64,000 nt of DNA from positions 15,257 through 79,256 of the forward strand of contig CAZOOP010000014.1 of NCBI GenBank assembly GCA_964581465.1, written 5' to 3'. Positions within the stretch are counted from its first letter, which is position 1, and each line of letters begins with the position of its first letter. The stretch is from WJMB01 sp964581465. Its GTDB lineage: Bacteria; RBG-13-66-14. Of this stretch, positions 8,966 through 18,008 are shown piece by piece. The position numbers were made by a program, and so were the translations under genes. Below the pieces are notes generated by a model. It worked only from the letters and a program-made list of their open reading frames with translations. It ran no database searches and was not told the DNA's origin.

Positions 8966-11119
8966 CTAGAACAGCGGCTCGGCGCTGCGGGTGTCTGTGG
9001 GTATCTCCAGCTCGCCGCGGTTCCAGACGGCGAAGAGCGCCTCGACGCAGCGGCCGTCCAGCTTGCCGGCCTCGACCTCGCGGCGCAGGATGCTGAAGGC
9101 TTCCTCGGGAGCTAGAGGTTCCTTGTAGTGGCGGCGCTGGGTGAGGGCGTCGAAGATGTCGGCGACCATCATCATCCGGGCGCCGGCGGGGATCTCCTCG
9201 CCGCGCAGGCCGTCGGGGTAGCCGGAACCGTCGAGTTTCTCGTGGTGCGCCCCGGCGACGTCGGGGACGTCGCGCAGCCCGCGCTCGAAGCGAATGCGCC
9301 GGAGCAGTTGCTTGCTGATCACCACGTGGCTCTTCATCTCCTCGTACTCTTCGGGGGTGAAGCGCCCGGCCTTGCAGAGGATGCGGTCGCGCACGCCGAT
9401 CTTGCCGACGTCGTGGAGCAGGGCGGCCACGCGCAGGGCCTCCAGTTCGCCGTCGTCCAGTCCCATCTCGCGACCGATGATCACGGTATAGCGGGTGACG
9501 TTGAGGATGTGGTCGCCGGTGATCTTGTCTTTGGCGTCGACGGCTCGGGAGAGGGTCTCGGTGAAGGAGAGGAACATCTCGCGGCGCTGGTCGTAGAGCA
9601 GGTTGTTCTCGATGGAGACGGCGGCCTGGGCGGCCAGGATGCCCAGCAGTTGCTCGTCGTCGGCGGTAAAGGGTTCGCTGTCCTCCAGCCGGCCGCCCGG
9701 GGGGCGCTTGTTGAGCACCTGGAAGACACCCATTACCCGGCCGGACTTGTCGTGCAGCGGCAGAGCCAGGATCGACTTGGTGCGATAGCCGGTCCGCCTG
9801 TCGATGGCCCGGTTGAAGCGGGGGTCGTCGTAGGCGTCGGGGATGTTGAGCGGGCGGTCCTCGGCGACAACGGCGCCGGCGATGCCCTTGTCGGCGGGGA
9901 AGCGGATCTCCGTGGCGCCCTCGGCGACCATGCTCCACAGCTCGTTGGTGTCGGCGTCGAGGACGAAGACCGTCGAGCGGTCGGCCTCGAGGATGTCGGT
10001 GGCCAGCTTGGCCAGGATGGTCAACAGCTCGCCGATGGGCATGATGCGCCCGATGGCCTGGCCGGCCTCGAGCAGCACGCTCTGCCGATGGAGCAGCTTC
10101 TCGTTCTCCCGGCTCATCAGGGCGTTGGCCACGGCCACTCCGATCAGGCCGGTCATCACCCGCAACTGCTCCTCGTCGTCGAAGTTGAACAGGCCGCGAC
10201 GCTTGTTGAGCACCTGGATGACACCGAGCACCCGGCCCTGCCGCGAGCGCATCGGCATCACCAGCATGTTGCGGGTGCGGTAGCCGGTCTCGCGGTCGAC
10301 CTCGGGGTTGAAGCGCGGGTCGGCGTAGGCGTCGGGGATGTTGACCAGCTCGCCGGAGGAGGCTACGTAGCCGGCGATTCCGGCGGCGGCGGGCAGGCGG
10401 ATGGTTTTCTCGGCCATCCCCTCGGCGACTATGCTCCACAGCTCGTCGCTCTGCTCGTCGAGCAGGAAAACCGTGGTGCGCTCGGCGTCCATCACCTCGC
10501 TGGTCACCCGGGCGGCCAGCTTGAGCAGGCTGCGCAGGTCGCGCTCGCCGTAGAGCGCCCGGCCGACCTCGAGCAGGCGGCGCTGGTTGCGGATCAGGGC
10601 CTCGTTCTGCCGATGGCGAGCCGAGGTCTCCAGGCTCACCGCGCCGTACTCGACCAGGCGGGCCGAGAGGGCGGCGTCGTGCTTGGTGAAGCGGCTTTTG
10701 CGCTTGTTGAACACGGCCAGCACACCGAAGACCCGCCCCAGACCTCCGGTCAGCGGCAGGCAGAGGGCGTTGCGCGGCTGGAATCCCGTCTCGTCGAAGA
10801 GCCGGCGCTCTTCCGCCGCGGCGCTTGAGCGGTAGAAGGTCAGCGCCTCTCCCTCTTCGAGCACCGGACTCAGATAGGCCAGGCGGTCTCCATCGAGGAC
10901 GAGTTGCCGTCCCACCCCGGCGGCGCCCCAGAGGCCGTCGTAGGCCGCCGGAGTGAAATAGATCTCGGCGCTCTCGGCGTCCACCGCCGCGGCGGCGTGG
11001 CGGGAAAACTGGACCAGCAGCTCCTTGAGGTCCAGCTTGCCGGTGAGGTCCCGGGCCGCCTCGAGCAGGCGGCGGGTCTCGTCGAGACGCAGGCGGAGCT
11101 TGTCGTCGGATCGGGCCAT
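8966..11119 (-). CDS. Triple-GAF HD-GYP domain protein (putative cyclic-di-GMP phosphodiesterase)
   Basis: A 717-residue cytoplasmic protein with three GAF sensory domains (about 14-170, 185-335 and 345-515) followed by an HD-GYP domain (about 520-705). The two later GAF domains share the pattern 'IPDAY.DPRFN...DR.TGYRT...L..P...', which suggests duplication. The catalytic domain has LLHDVGKIG, the second histidine pair in AGAHHEKLDGSGYP with an intact GYP, and ARMMMVADIFDALTQRRHYKE. HD-GYP enzymes hydrolyse cyclic-di-GMP or cGAMP; every expected metal-ligand motif I can see is intact. Start at 11119 follows GGGAGA. It is a single gene with no output partner beside it. Confidence 0.92.
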   Translation of the reverse strand: MARSDDKLRLRLDETRRLLEAARDLTGKLDLKELLVQFSRHAAAAVDAESAEIYFTPAAYDGLWGAAGVGRQLVLDGDRLAYLSPVLEEGEALTFYRSSAAAEERRLFDETGFQPRNALCLPLTGGLGRVFGVLAVFNKRKSRFTKHDAALSARLVEYGAVSLETSARHRQNEALIRNQRRLLEVGRALYGERDLRSLLKLAARVTSEVMDAERTTVFLLDEQSDELWSIVAEGMAEKTIRLPAAAGIAGYVASSGELVNIPDAYADPRFNPEVDRETGYRTRNMLVMPMRSRQGRVLGVIQVLNKRRGLFNFDDEEQLRVMTGLIGVAVANALMSRENEKLLHRQSVLLEAGQAIGRIMPIGELLTILAKLATDILEADRSTVFVLDADTNELWSMVAEGATEIRFPADKGIAGAVVAEDRPLNIPDAYDDPRFNRAIDRRTGYRTKSILALPLHDKSGRVMGVFQVLNKRPPGGRLEDSEPFTADDEQLLGILAAQAAVSIENNLLYDQRREMFLSFTETLSRAVDAKDKITGDHILNVTRYTVIIGREMGLDDGELEALRVAALLHDVGKIGVRDRILCKAGRFTPEEYEEMKSHVVISKQLLRRIRFERGLRDVPDVAGAHHEKLDGSGYPDGLRGEEIPAGARMMMVADIFDALTQRRHYKEPLAPEEAFSILRREVEAGKLDGRCVEALFAVWNRGELEIPTDTRSAEPLF

Positions 11120-11290
11120 GGCGGTCTCCCGTGACGTCGGTTCGGCCGAGGGGCTACCCCCGGTCCGGCCGGAAGTGTCTCCATCTTATCATACGTCGCC
11201 GGGCCGTGTTTGTCACCGATTACCCGGCTGGGCCGCCTGATGTCCCTGTAGAACGGGGTTCACCAACGCCGCTTGTCGCCATAACTGTAG

Positions 11291-11319
11291 GGCGGGGTCT
11301 TTATGCCCCGCCGTTTTTC
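11291..11319 (+). terminator. Orphan intrinsic terminator
   Basis: GGCGGGG / CCCCGCC stem, 8-base loop, then GTTTTTC, oriented rightward. No rightward gene lies upstream within the window segment, so it either ends an unseen transcript or is a remnant. Confidence 0.55.
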
Positions 11320-11544
11320 ATCAACCCAAGAGATTAGTCCAAGAGATTAGTGATACGGGTGTTTTACTGAGGATTCAAAGCCCCTTGTTCATCCTCAAAG
11401 CCGCAAATGGTCAGGAGGCGGGAACTACATATATTCAAGGCACTTCGCACTTATCCATCTGCGGGAGTTGTATATTGTATGGGATCATCACAGAAGATGA
11501 ACAACACATTCGCAACCCAGAAAAGCCACCTCGAGAATGACGCT

Positions 11545-11829
11545 TGGATATTATCCGCAGCGGGGCGTCAACCAGCGAAGACGGATAACGTTCGCAACTA
11601 ATAAAGCAGTCAATGGAGCGTCGTCAGCAGATCCTTCACCCACAGCCTGGTTGAATCCTGAGCGGAACCAACAGCCGCGGGCTTCCAGCGGAACTCAAGG
11701 CAAAGCCAGGTGCATCGCCGTCATGCGTTGGTATGACAATGCAACGGTCTGGTAATGGCGGCGACGATGAGCGATAAAGCGTTGAATGACGGTTTGTTAG
11801 CAGGATGAGTCGGTTCAGATACGATTAAT
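11545..11829 (+). repeat. Family E repeat fragment
   Basis: Resembles 30880-31160: shared tracts include a 'GGAACCAACAGCCG.GGGCTT' run and a 'TGGTATGACAATG' run followed by 'GATAAAGC..TGAATG'. No support for coding. It abuts the family A copy at 11838. The stretch 11320-11544 holds nothing I can name. Confidence 0.5.
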
Positions 11830-11837
11830 AATCCCAA

Positions 11838-12273
11838 GGGATCGTATACCCTATCCGGACCTATTTGTGATTGTATACTGTTGATAATAGAGGTGATACA
11901 TGAATGATACCTGTCATAAAACGGGCAGTCAATAAGTGGCAAATTACTCGGGTCTGATCCTTGGTGAACCTAGATAGCAGCGGACCTGTATCTACTCTGG
12001 AAGCAGATTGATACGGAAGCCTAAGTGTCATAATATCATGCATTAAAGGCATACAAAATGAACGCTTGCTGCTAGAAGGCGTATTTCAGGTAGTCAACAA
12101 CGGCCCGGCAGGTCGTTCTCAATCAGCCTGATTTGGTCCGAACACGTTCTATGATGCCTAATGGAATGCCATATGAACGATTGTTCAAAAACTTGTATTT
12201 CAGCTAAGTGAAGAACGACCCGGCAAGCCGCTCCCAATCAGCCTGATTTGGTCAGAACATGATCCTTGATGCC
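11838..12273 (+). mobile_element. Family A MITE, copy 2 (with duplicated right end)
   Basis: Starts GGGATCGTATACCCTATCCG and reaches a first right end at 12158 (ATGATGCC), then carries about 115 bp more, repeating the family A right-hand segment, and ends at a second GATGCC at 12273. Flanking octamers AATCCCAA (11830-11837) and AATCCCTA (12274-12281) match at 7 of 8 and pair with the outer end, so the 436-bp form is the unit that inserted or grew in place. Confidence 0.75.
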
Positions 12274-12346
12274 AATCCCTATTGTATCTCAGCAGTTATG
12301 ATCGGGGCTGATGATCCGATCGTTTCCTGGATAACCTGTAGTGATA

Positions 12347-12376
12347 CAAAAACGGCGCGGGTTGGAGACCCGCGCC
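12347..12376 (-). terminator. Terminator of asnS
   Basis: Leftward GGCGCGGGT / ACCCGCGCC stem (12354-12376), 5-base loop, followed by GTTTTT, 26 bases after the asnS stop. Confidence 0.85.
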
Positions 12377-12402
12377 GCGCTTCGATCCATCATCATCCGA
12401 GA

Positions 12403-13761
12403 CTAAGGCTCCAGGCGCTTGATCGTCCGCGGGAAGGGGATCACCTCGCGGATGTGCCGCACCCCGCCCAACCACTGGACCAGGCGCTCCAGACCCAGCC
12501 CGAAACCGCCGTGGGGCACGCTGCCGTAGCGCCGCACATCCAGGTACCACTGGAAGTCGGCCAGGTCCAGCTTGTGCTCGGCGATGCGTTGTTTGAGCAG
12601 CTCGATGTCGTGGATGCGGATGCTGCCGCCGATCAGCTCGCCGTAGCCGGCGGTGGCGATCAGGTCGTCGCAGAGGACGTAGCGCTCGTCGGCGGGGTCG
12701 GGCTCCATGTAGAAGGCTTTGGCTTGAGCCGGCCAACGCTCGACGAAGACCGGCACATCGAAGTCTCGCACCAGGGCGCTCTCGTGGGGCGCGCCGAAAT
12801 CATCGCCCCACTCCAGCGGTTCGTCGTTTTTCGCCAGAACCTCCAGGGCCTCGTCGTAGGTCAGGCGAACGAAGGCTTCGTCGCCGGCCTTGACCAATCT
12901 GGCCAGGACCTCCTCGGCGCTCTCCTCGTCGGCGGCGAAGTCCAGGCCCCGCTTGTCATGGATGTCGGCGATCAGCCCGGCGTCATTCTCCAGCACCTTC
13001 TTAACCACGTATTTCAGCATCGCCTCCTGGAGACCCAGGTTGCCGTTCTGTGAGAGGAAGGCCACTTCGGGTTCGAGCATCCAGAACTCGGTCAGGTGCT
13101 TACGGGTGAAGGATTTTTCCGCTCTAAAACTTGGGCCGAAGCAGTAGACCTTGCGCAGGGCCTGGCAAGCCGGCTCGACGTAGAGCTGGCCCGACTGGGA
13201 GAGGTAGGCCGGGCGGCCGAAGTAGTCTACCTCGAACAGCGTGCTGGTGCCCTCGCAGGCGTTGGCCGTCAGGATGGGCGAGTCGATGAGGGTGAAGCCG
13301 CGGGAGTCGAAGAAGCTGCGCAGATAGAAAACGGTGCGGTCGCGCAGGCGCATGATCGCCCGCTGGCGCGGCGTGCGCAACCAGAGGTGTCGATGGTTGA
13401 GCAGGAAGTCGGCGCCGTGTGCCTCCTCGCCCTTGCCCCGTTGCTGTAGCGGATAGTCGTCGGGGCTGGGGCCGACCAGGCGGAACCCGGTCACGGTGAG
13501 CTCGAAACCCGAGGGGGCGCGCTCGTCGGCGCGTACCAGGCCGTCGACCTCGCAGGAGCACTCCAGGGTCGCGGCGGCGGCGGCGTCGAAGCCCGCCTCG
13601 CCGATATCGTTGAGGGCCACCACCCCCTGGATGGTGCCGCTGCCGTCGCGCAACTGCAAAAAAAGCAGCTTCTTGGAGCTCTGCCGCTTATTATGGACCC
13701 AGCCCTTGATGGTGACGCTGCGGCCCACCTGCTCGGCGATCTCGCTGATCAGGACTTCCAC
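12403..13761 (-). CDS. asnS: Asparaginyl-tRNA synthetase
   Basis: Charges tRNA-Asn with asparagine in the cytoplasm. The 452-residue length is typical. The N-terminal OB-fold anticodon-binding domain (about 1-110) contains VTIKGWVHNKRQSSKKLLFLQLRDGSG. Class II motif 2 is FRAEKSFTRKHLTEFWMLEPE and motif 3 is GGFGLGLERLVQWL near the C-terminus, which ends IREVIPFPRTIKRLEP as in AsnRS. The start is GTG at 13761 with AAAGGAGG six bases upstream. It is followed by its own terminator. The last residues favour AsnRS over a non-discriminating AspRS. Confidence 0.95.
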   Translation of the reverse strand: MEVLISEIAEQVGRSVTIKGWVHNKRQSSKKLLFLQLRDGSGTIQGVVALNDIGEAGFDAAAAATLECSCEVDGLVRADERAPSGFELTVTGFRLVGPSPDDYPLQQRGKGEEAHGADFLLNHRHLWLRTPRQRAIMRLRDRTVFYLRSFFDSRGFTLIDSPILTANACEGTSTLFEVDYFGRPAYLSQSGQLYVEPACQALRKVYCFGPSFRAEKSFTRKHLTEFWMLEPEVAFLSQNGNLGLQEAMLKYVVKKVLENDAGLIADIHDKRGLDFAADEESAEEVLARLVKAGDEAFVRLTYDEALEVLAKNDEPLEWGDDFGAPHESALVRDFDVPVFVERWPAQAKAFYMEPDPADERYVLCDDLIATAGYGELIGGSIRIHDIELLKQRIAEHKLDLADFQWYLDVRRYGSVPHGGFGLGLERLVQWLGGVRHIREVIPFPRTIKRLEP

Positions 13762-14214
13762 GCTGCCTCCTTTCTCGTCTGTTTGCTACCGCTGTAGGCT
13801 TTGTTTGCTGTTTGTTAGTCCGGTATCTTTGTGGATGCGGTTGGAGCTGGTTGCTGTAAAGCCTTCGACTCCCGGTTGAGTGAGCGGTGGTGAGCGGCCG
13901 TAGAAAAGGCGTGGGAGGTTGGGTAAAGCTGATAGCACCGCCCTGATTCAATACGGGGATTAGCGGCAATATGACAAATTTGCTAAGAGGTTGGTCGAGC
14001 CGGCGGCGGATCGTATCCACCAACGCCACCGACTCTGAGCGCTCGTAGCCGCAAGAACACCTCGGTAAAACGTTCAGGAGTCCGCCTTGTAACCGCCGGT
14101 CAGGCGGCGTCCCGAAAAGACCCCGCCTCGTCAGCTCTCATCAGCGGCTGTTGCCGCCTTGGCTGGTCACGCCGCGCAACCACCTCCACCAACACCCACC
14201 CTTCGTCCGCTTGC
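13762..14214. other. Spacer without recognised features
   Basis: About 450 bases between asnS and the phosphatase-like gene's terminator, mixed composition. I see no gene, tRNA or T-box-like leader here. Confidence 0.5.
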
Positions 14215-14236
14215 AGAAAACGCCCGACGGCGGGCG
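14215..14236 (-). terminator. Terminator of the phosphatase-like gene
   Basis: Leftward CGCCCG / CGGGCG stem (14221-14236) with a 4-base loop and a TTTTC tail, 35 bases beyond the stop at 14272. Confidence 0.6.
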
Positions 14237-14271
14237 CGGGGGTTGGATTCTACCGGGGCGGACCGGGGTAG

Positions 14272-14790
14272 TCAAGGACTGGTGAAGCGCCGTCGCGAGA
14301 GTTCGAGGGCCTTATTGCCGATCTGTTCGACGGGGGTCTTGAAAAGGGTTGTGATACGCTCGTGGAGGTCGTCGCGCAGGCGGCGAAAACCCTTGAGCCG
14401 CTCGCCGTAGTCCTCGGGCACCTCGCCGGGGGCGGGGTAGCTCCAGCAGATGGTGGCCGAGCCGGCCCAGCGGGGCAGGACCGCGCGAACGTCGTCACCC
14501 AGCACGATGACCAGGTCAAAGCCCTCACCGGCGACCTCGAGGGTGGATTTGGGCCGCTGGTTTCCAAAGGCGACGCCGATCTCGCTGAGCACGACGTAGC
14601 TCAGGGGATGGATCTCGTCGGCGGGCTCGACTCCGGCGCTGAAAGAGCCGAAGGTACCGGAGGAGACGTGGCGCAAAAGGGCCTCGGCCAACTGTCCCCG
14701 GGCGGCGTCTGACCAGGAGACGAAGAGGACCTTGTAGTGGTAGCGACGCCGGCGGGCGTCGGGGCTGGGCAGCCAGTTGCGCTTGACCAT
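14272..14790 (-). CDS. Low-molecular-weight phosphatase/ArsC-fold protein lacking the catalytic cysteine
   Basis: A 172-residue protein with the LMW tyrosine phosphatase/thioredoxin-coupled arsenate reductase fold. The P-loop that normally reads C-x5-R-S followed by QMAEA is here VSWSDAARGQLAEA, with Ser25 in place of the nucleophilic Cys and Gly32 after Arg31. Downstream sequence follows the family: FGSFSAGVEPADEIHPLSYVVLSEIGV, FDLVIVLGDDV, and a C-terminal W.YPAPGEVPEDYGERLKGFRRLRDDLHERI matching the 'W..PDP...FR..RD.I' region. An N-terminal extension of about 18 basic residues is unusual. A serine nucleophile would not support normal catalysis, so it is probably a binding or regulatory pseudoenzyme. 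It has its own terminator. Confidence 0.75.
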   Translation of the reverse strand: MVKRNWLPSPDARRRRYHYKVLFVSWSDAARGQLAEALLRHVSSGTFGSFSAGVEPADEIHPLSYVVLSEIGVAFGNQRPKSTLEVAGEGFDLVIVLGDDVRAVLPRWAGSATICWSYPAPGEVPEDYGERLKGFRRLRDDLHERITTLFKTPVEQIGNKALELSRRRFTSP

Positions 14791-15177
14791 CGTTTTCGGG
14801 GGGTTTGTGGTGTTGATTGATTGAGGCGGCTGTCACCGCTGGCGGCGCGATACCGGAGTGGGGGCGTCGCAAGAAGCTTGCTGTACCTGTTACAGGGAGC
14901 GGCAGGGAAGCGGGAGCGGGCTAGGTTTCTATCGTGGAATCAGTGGAGAGAAGCAGCCGCTGGCCGCGTTCAACCGCAGACTCCATCAAGACCTGCGTTA
15001 AGCCTGACCGTCGGTCTCGGTTTCCAGCCTGCCGGACAGAACCGACGCCTTCCCGCGCTTCCAGTATCGTTTAATAAATGGAAGGATCGCATAAGTTGTC
15101 CGGACCGAATCATGATTGTAACCTGCTGAGATAACCAATGCCGACTCTCAGTTTTTTTCGGAATCAGTTATTGGCAA

Positions 15178-15514
15178 GGGACCATAGTATTACTGGATAA
15201 CATATTGATAAAAGCAGTTTGTTTATAGCAGGAGCGTACATCGAGCGAGTTGCTTGTGGCAGGTAAGTGGATTGACACATTCTTTGGGTGCCCGTTGCGA
15301 TGCAACTACACACGAAAAACTGCCTGAAGCCGTTGGCTTCGATGATGATGCTTCGATCCTAAACAGGCTATTAATATGCAGATATAATGAGTGAGCACCG
15401 TTGAGATAAGGTTGCGGCCTGAACTTGATTCAACATGGCCACGTCTCAGCCGCTTTATCAAAGGGGGCGTAGTTTCGAGTTGTGGTGAGCTGGTCCGGGA
15501 TCGTGTATGAAGCC
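15178..15514 (+). mobile_element. Family B short interspersed element, copy 2
   Basis: Starts GGGACCATAGTATTACTGG, ends GGGATCGTGTATGAAGCC, same order of internal motifs as the copy at 2866. Directly 5' of it, about 15085-15135, is a fragment of an IS-type left end ('GGATCGCATAAGTTGTCCGG' then a 'TCATGATTGTAACCTGCTGAG' tract), also seen near 29767. Confidence 0.6.
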
Positions 15515-15517
15515 TAA

Positions 15518-15879
15518 GGGTTTATCACAAGCGCCTGAACAGACATGTATTGCTAATAGCTTGTTATTCTATGCTTTATAGCTGCGTGAGTTGTCATGAT
15601 CCGTGGCCGACCTGGTGGCAGCAAACCAGACCTGCCCCCATGAGGGCACTACCAAGAGGACTAAGAGGACGCTGAGACTCGGGAAGGCGCGACTCCACTT
15701 ATGTGCCGTAGGCTTCCCGTTCATAATGAGGCTAACTGTTTTTAAATAGTTGACTTAGCAGGTATGACAACTCTTTGCTCGTCGAGCTGAAGCCTCTCCT
15801 TAGTTGGTAGTCGGCACTACTATTCCAAATGCCGCTCTGTTGAGTTTTCAACATCGGTTCGGTTTCAGATGATGATCCC
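15518..15879 (-). mobile_element. Family C short interspersed element, copy 1
   Basis: About 362 bp abutting the family B copy. Reverse-oriented relative to the copy at 59677. Shared tracts: 'ACCAGACCTGCCCCCATGAGG', 'CAAGAGGACTAAGAGGAC', 'GACTCGGGAAG' and the ends GGGTTTATCACAAGCGCCTG and, reversed, GGGATCATCATCTGAAACCG. Non-coding. Confidence 0.55.
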
Positions 15880-15962
15880 TTTGATTAAACCGTCAGTTGA
15901 AGTGGCGGCAATCAACTGACGTTAGCAGATCCTACCATCAGCGTGTTGCGTGTGTCTAAGTC

Positions 15963-16094
15963 CAGTAATAACATATAACAAGGTCACACAAAATGAATGC
16001 TTGATCTGAAAATGTGCTTTTCAGGGAAGTGAATCACAACCCGGCAACCCACTCCCAATCTGCCTGCTTTGGTCCGAACACATTCCACGATACC
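15963..16094 (+). repeat. Family A right-half fragment
   Basis: Matches the right-hand 130 bp of family A: 'AATGAATGCTTGATCTGAAAATG', then the conserved CCCGGCAACCCACTCCCAAT tract, and the right end 'TGGTCCGAACACATTCCACGAT'. The left half is missing. Confidence 0.6.
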
Positions 16095-16485
16095 GAAAGG
16101 GATTTCAAACACAGCCGGTCACCGGGGTTGATCCGGTCCTTGCTTCAAGCCGCCGGCCCGGCTCTCGGGAGCTGTTGCAGACGCGACCCCAGGCACTTCA
16201 CTGTGTCAGAACCATGTCAGAAGCCGTGTAATCGCCGTCAAGCCCAGGGCGCAAGGCTGAAGCTGTCCAAGTTGGCAGATTAGTTATTGTAGCCCAACTC
16301 GAAGTCGGTAACAAGGCCGCTGTCGCCGAGTGACGCCGGGCTGACGCAGCGGCCGGGGCTGTGGTATCTTTGACTATAAAGCTGAGACTCGATAGCCTAG
16401 ACTCGATTGTCGACCTCATCGCCTAACCGATAGCGAAACGCTTTGACCGGCAAGGCAACCGACGCCTCCACCCCAAGGACCATCC

Positions 16486-17760
16486 ATGGACAAGTTCGTC
16501 ATCCAGGGGCCGGCCGCCCTCGAGGGCTCGATCCGCATCTCCGGCTCAAAGAACGCCTCGCTGCCCATGTACGCCGCCGCCATCCTCGCCCATGACAAAC
16601 CCCTCGTTCTGGACAACATCCCCCGACTGCGCGACGTCTTCACCATGCTCGAGGTCCTCGGCGTGCTGGGCGTGGAGTCGAGCTGGAGCGACGAGCACAC
16701 CGTCAGCCTGGACGCCACCGGCGGGATCTCCGAGACCGCGCCCTACGAGCTGGTGCGCAAGATGCGGGCCAGCGTCAACGTCCTGGGCCCGCTGCTGGCC
16801 CGGCTGGGCAAGGCCCGGGTCTCCCTGCCCGGCGGCTGCGCCATCGGCACCCGGCCCGTCGATCTGCACCTCAAGGGCCTGGCCGCCCTGGGGGCCGTGA
16901 TCGACGTCGAACACGGCTACATCGTCGCCCGGGCCGAAAAGCTCCGTGGAGCCAGAATCAACCTGCTGGGCGCCAACGGCCCCTCCCGAGGCGCCACCGC
17001 CAACGTGCTGATGGCCGCCGTCCTGGCCGAGGGCGTCACGACGATCGAGGGCGCCGCCCGCGAGCCGGAGACCGCCGACCTCTGCAACCTGCTCAACGCC
17101 ATGGGGGCGCGCATCGAGGGCATCGGCGAATCCACCCTGACCATCCACGGCGTCGCCTCCCTTCACGGCGTCGATTACCCGGTGATGAGCGACACCATCG
17201 AGGCCGGAACCTACATCGCCGCCGCCGGGATCACCCGCTCGCGCATCGTGCTCGAGAGCTGCCCCACGGCGATGATGCAACCCATCAACGCCGTGTTCTC
17301 CCAAGCCGGTATCCGCCTCCAGGAGCTGGACGACGGCCGCCTGTCCGTCGACGGAACCGACGGCCTGCGACCCGTCGAGGCCCGCACCGCCCCCTGGCCC
17401 GGCTTCCCCACCGACATGCAGGCCCAACTGATGGCCATGTGCTGCCTGGCCCCGGGGATCAGCGTCTTCACCGAGAGCATCTACCCGGACCGCTTCATGC
17501 ACGTGCCCGAGTTGGTTCGTCTGGGCGCCCTGATCACCCGCGACACCGCCACGGCGATCGTCCACGGCGTGGCCGGTCTCCAGGGCGCCCACGTGATGGC
17601 CACCGACCTGCGGGCTTCCGCCGCCCTGGTCCTGGCCGGACTGGCCGCCCAAGGCGAGACCCAGGTCCTGCGTGTCTACCACCTGGACCGGGGCTACGAG
17701 GGAATGGAACTCAAGCTCCAAGCCCTGGGCGCCGACGTGCACCGCGTCAGCGAGGACTGA
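16486..17760 (+). CDS. murA: UDP-N-acetylglucosamine 1-carboxyvinyltransferase
   Basis: Transfers enolpyruvate from PEP to UDP-GlcNAc, the first committed step of peptidoglycan synthesis in the cytoplasm. At 424 residues it is full length. Key features: GSIRISGSKNASLPMYAAAIL near the N-terminus with the conserved Lys and Asn, the active-site loop PGGCAIGTRPVDLHL with catalytic Cys118 (the fosfomycin target, cysteine retained), GANGPSRGATANVLMAAVLAEG, and the C-terminal DLRASAALVLAGLAAQGET with HLDRGYE. Start ATG 16486 follows AAGGA. It is a single gene; a paired inverted-arm element starts 35 bases after its stop. Confidence 0.97.
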   Translation: MDKFVIQGPAALEGSIRISGSKNASLPMYAAAILAHDKPLVLDNIPRLRDVFTMLEVLGVLGVESSWSDEHTVSLDATGGISETAPYELVRKMRASVNVLGPLLARLGKARVSLPGGCAIGTRPVDLHLKGLAALGAVIDVEHGYIVARAEKLRGARINLLGANGPSRGATANVLMAAVLAEGVTTIEGAAREPETADLCNLLNAMGARIEGIGESTLTIHGVASLHGVDYPVMSDTIEAGTYIAAAGITRSRIVLESCPTAMMQPINAVFSQAGIRLQELDDGRLSVDGTDGLRPVEARTAPWPGFPTDMQAQLMAMCCLAPGISVFTESIYPDRFMHVPELVRLGALITRDTATAIVHGVAGLQGAHVMATDLRASAALVLAGLAAQGETQVLRVYHLDRGYEGMELKLQALGADVHRVSED

Positions 17761-17795
17761 GCGCGCACCAACCCCGCGAGCCAGCGGCGATACGC

Positions 17796-17928
17796 CCGGC
17801 GACCGGCTTTGGCACGTTTCTTGCAAAGCCGTCGCCAGGTCTCGACGGATCGCCGACCGCTACGCCACCGTTCCGGGCCGTCGCGCCGGCGGCGGGATAG
17901 CAAGAAACGTGCCAAAGCCGGTCGCCGG
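17796..17928. repeat. Paired inverted-arm element, copy 2 (longest arms)
   Basis: Left arm 17796-17824 and right arm 17900-17928 are perfect reverse complements over 29 bp, the core being GGCTTTGGCACGTTTCTTGC. The interior is 75 bp and unrelated to other copies. It lies between the convergent murA and nucleosidase-like genes, 3' of both. Confidence 0.9.
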
Positions 17929-17956
17929 AACAACGAGCAACGCTTCGGTCCGCTGC

Positions 17957-17990
17957 GCCAAACGGAGAACACGAGGGTTCTCCGTTTGGC
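17957..17990. terminator. Perfect hairpin between convergent genes
   Basis: A 14-bp perfect stem GCCAAACGGAGAAC / GTTCTCCGTTTGGC with a 6-base loop, 18 bases beyond the stop of the leftward gene at 18009. It has only a short T-run, so it may terminate weakly in both directions. Confidence 0.6.
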
Positions 17991-18008
17991 TATCTCGTGT
18001 GTCGAGGG

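Noticed and set aside
9128..10828. Long open frame of 566 codons on the plus strand
   Set aside because: It is antisense to the GAF/HD-GYP gene, whose frame has clear domain motifs. GC-rich DNA gives long antisense frames; the antisense product is Gly/Val/Gln-rich with no family signature. The same holds for 4008-5231, 16546-17826 (minus), 34129-35655 (minus), 36498-38348 (minus) and 54029-55423 (minus).
16300..16485. Promoter of murA around TATAAA near 16375
   Set aside because: A -10-like sequence is present but no acceptable -35 at 16-18 bases; not listed as a feature.
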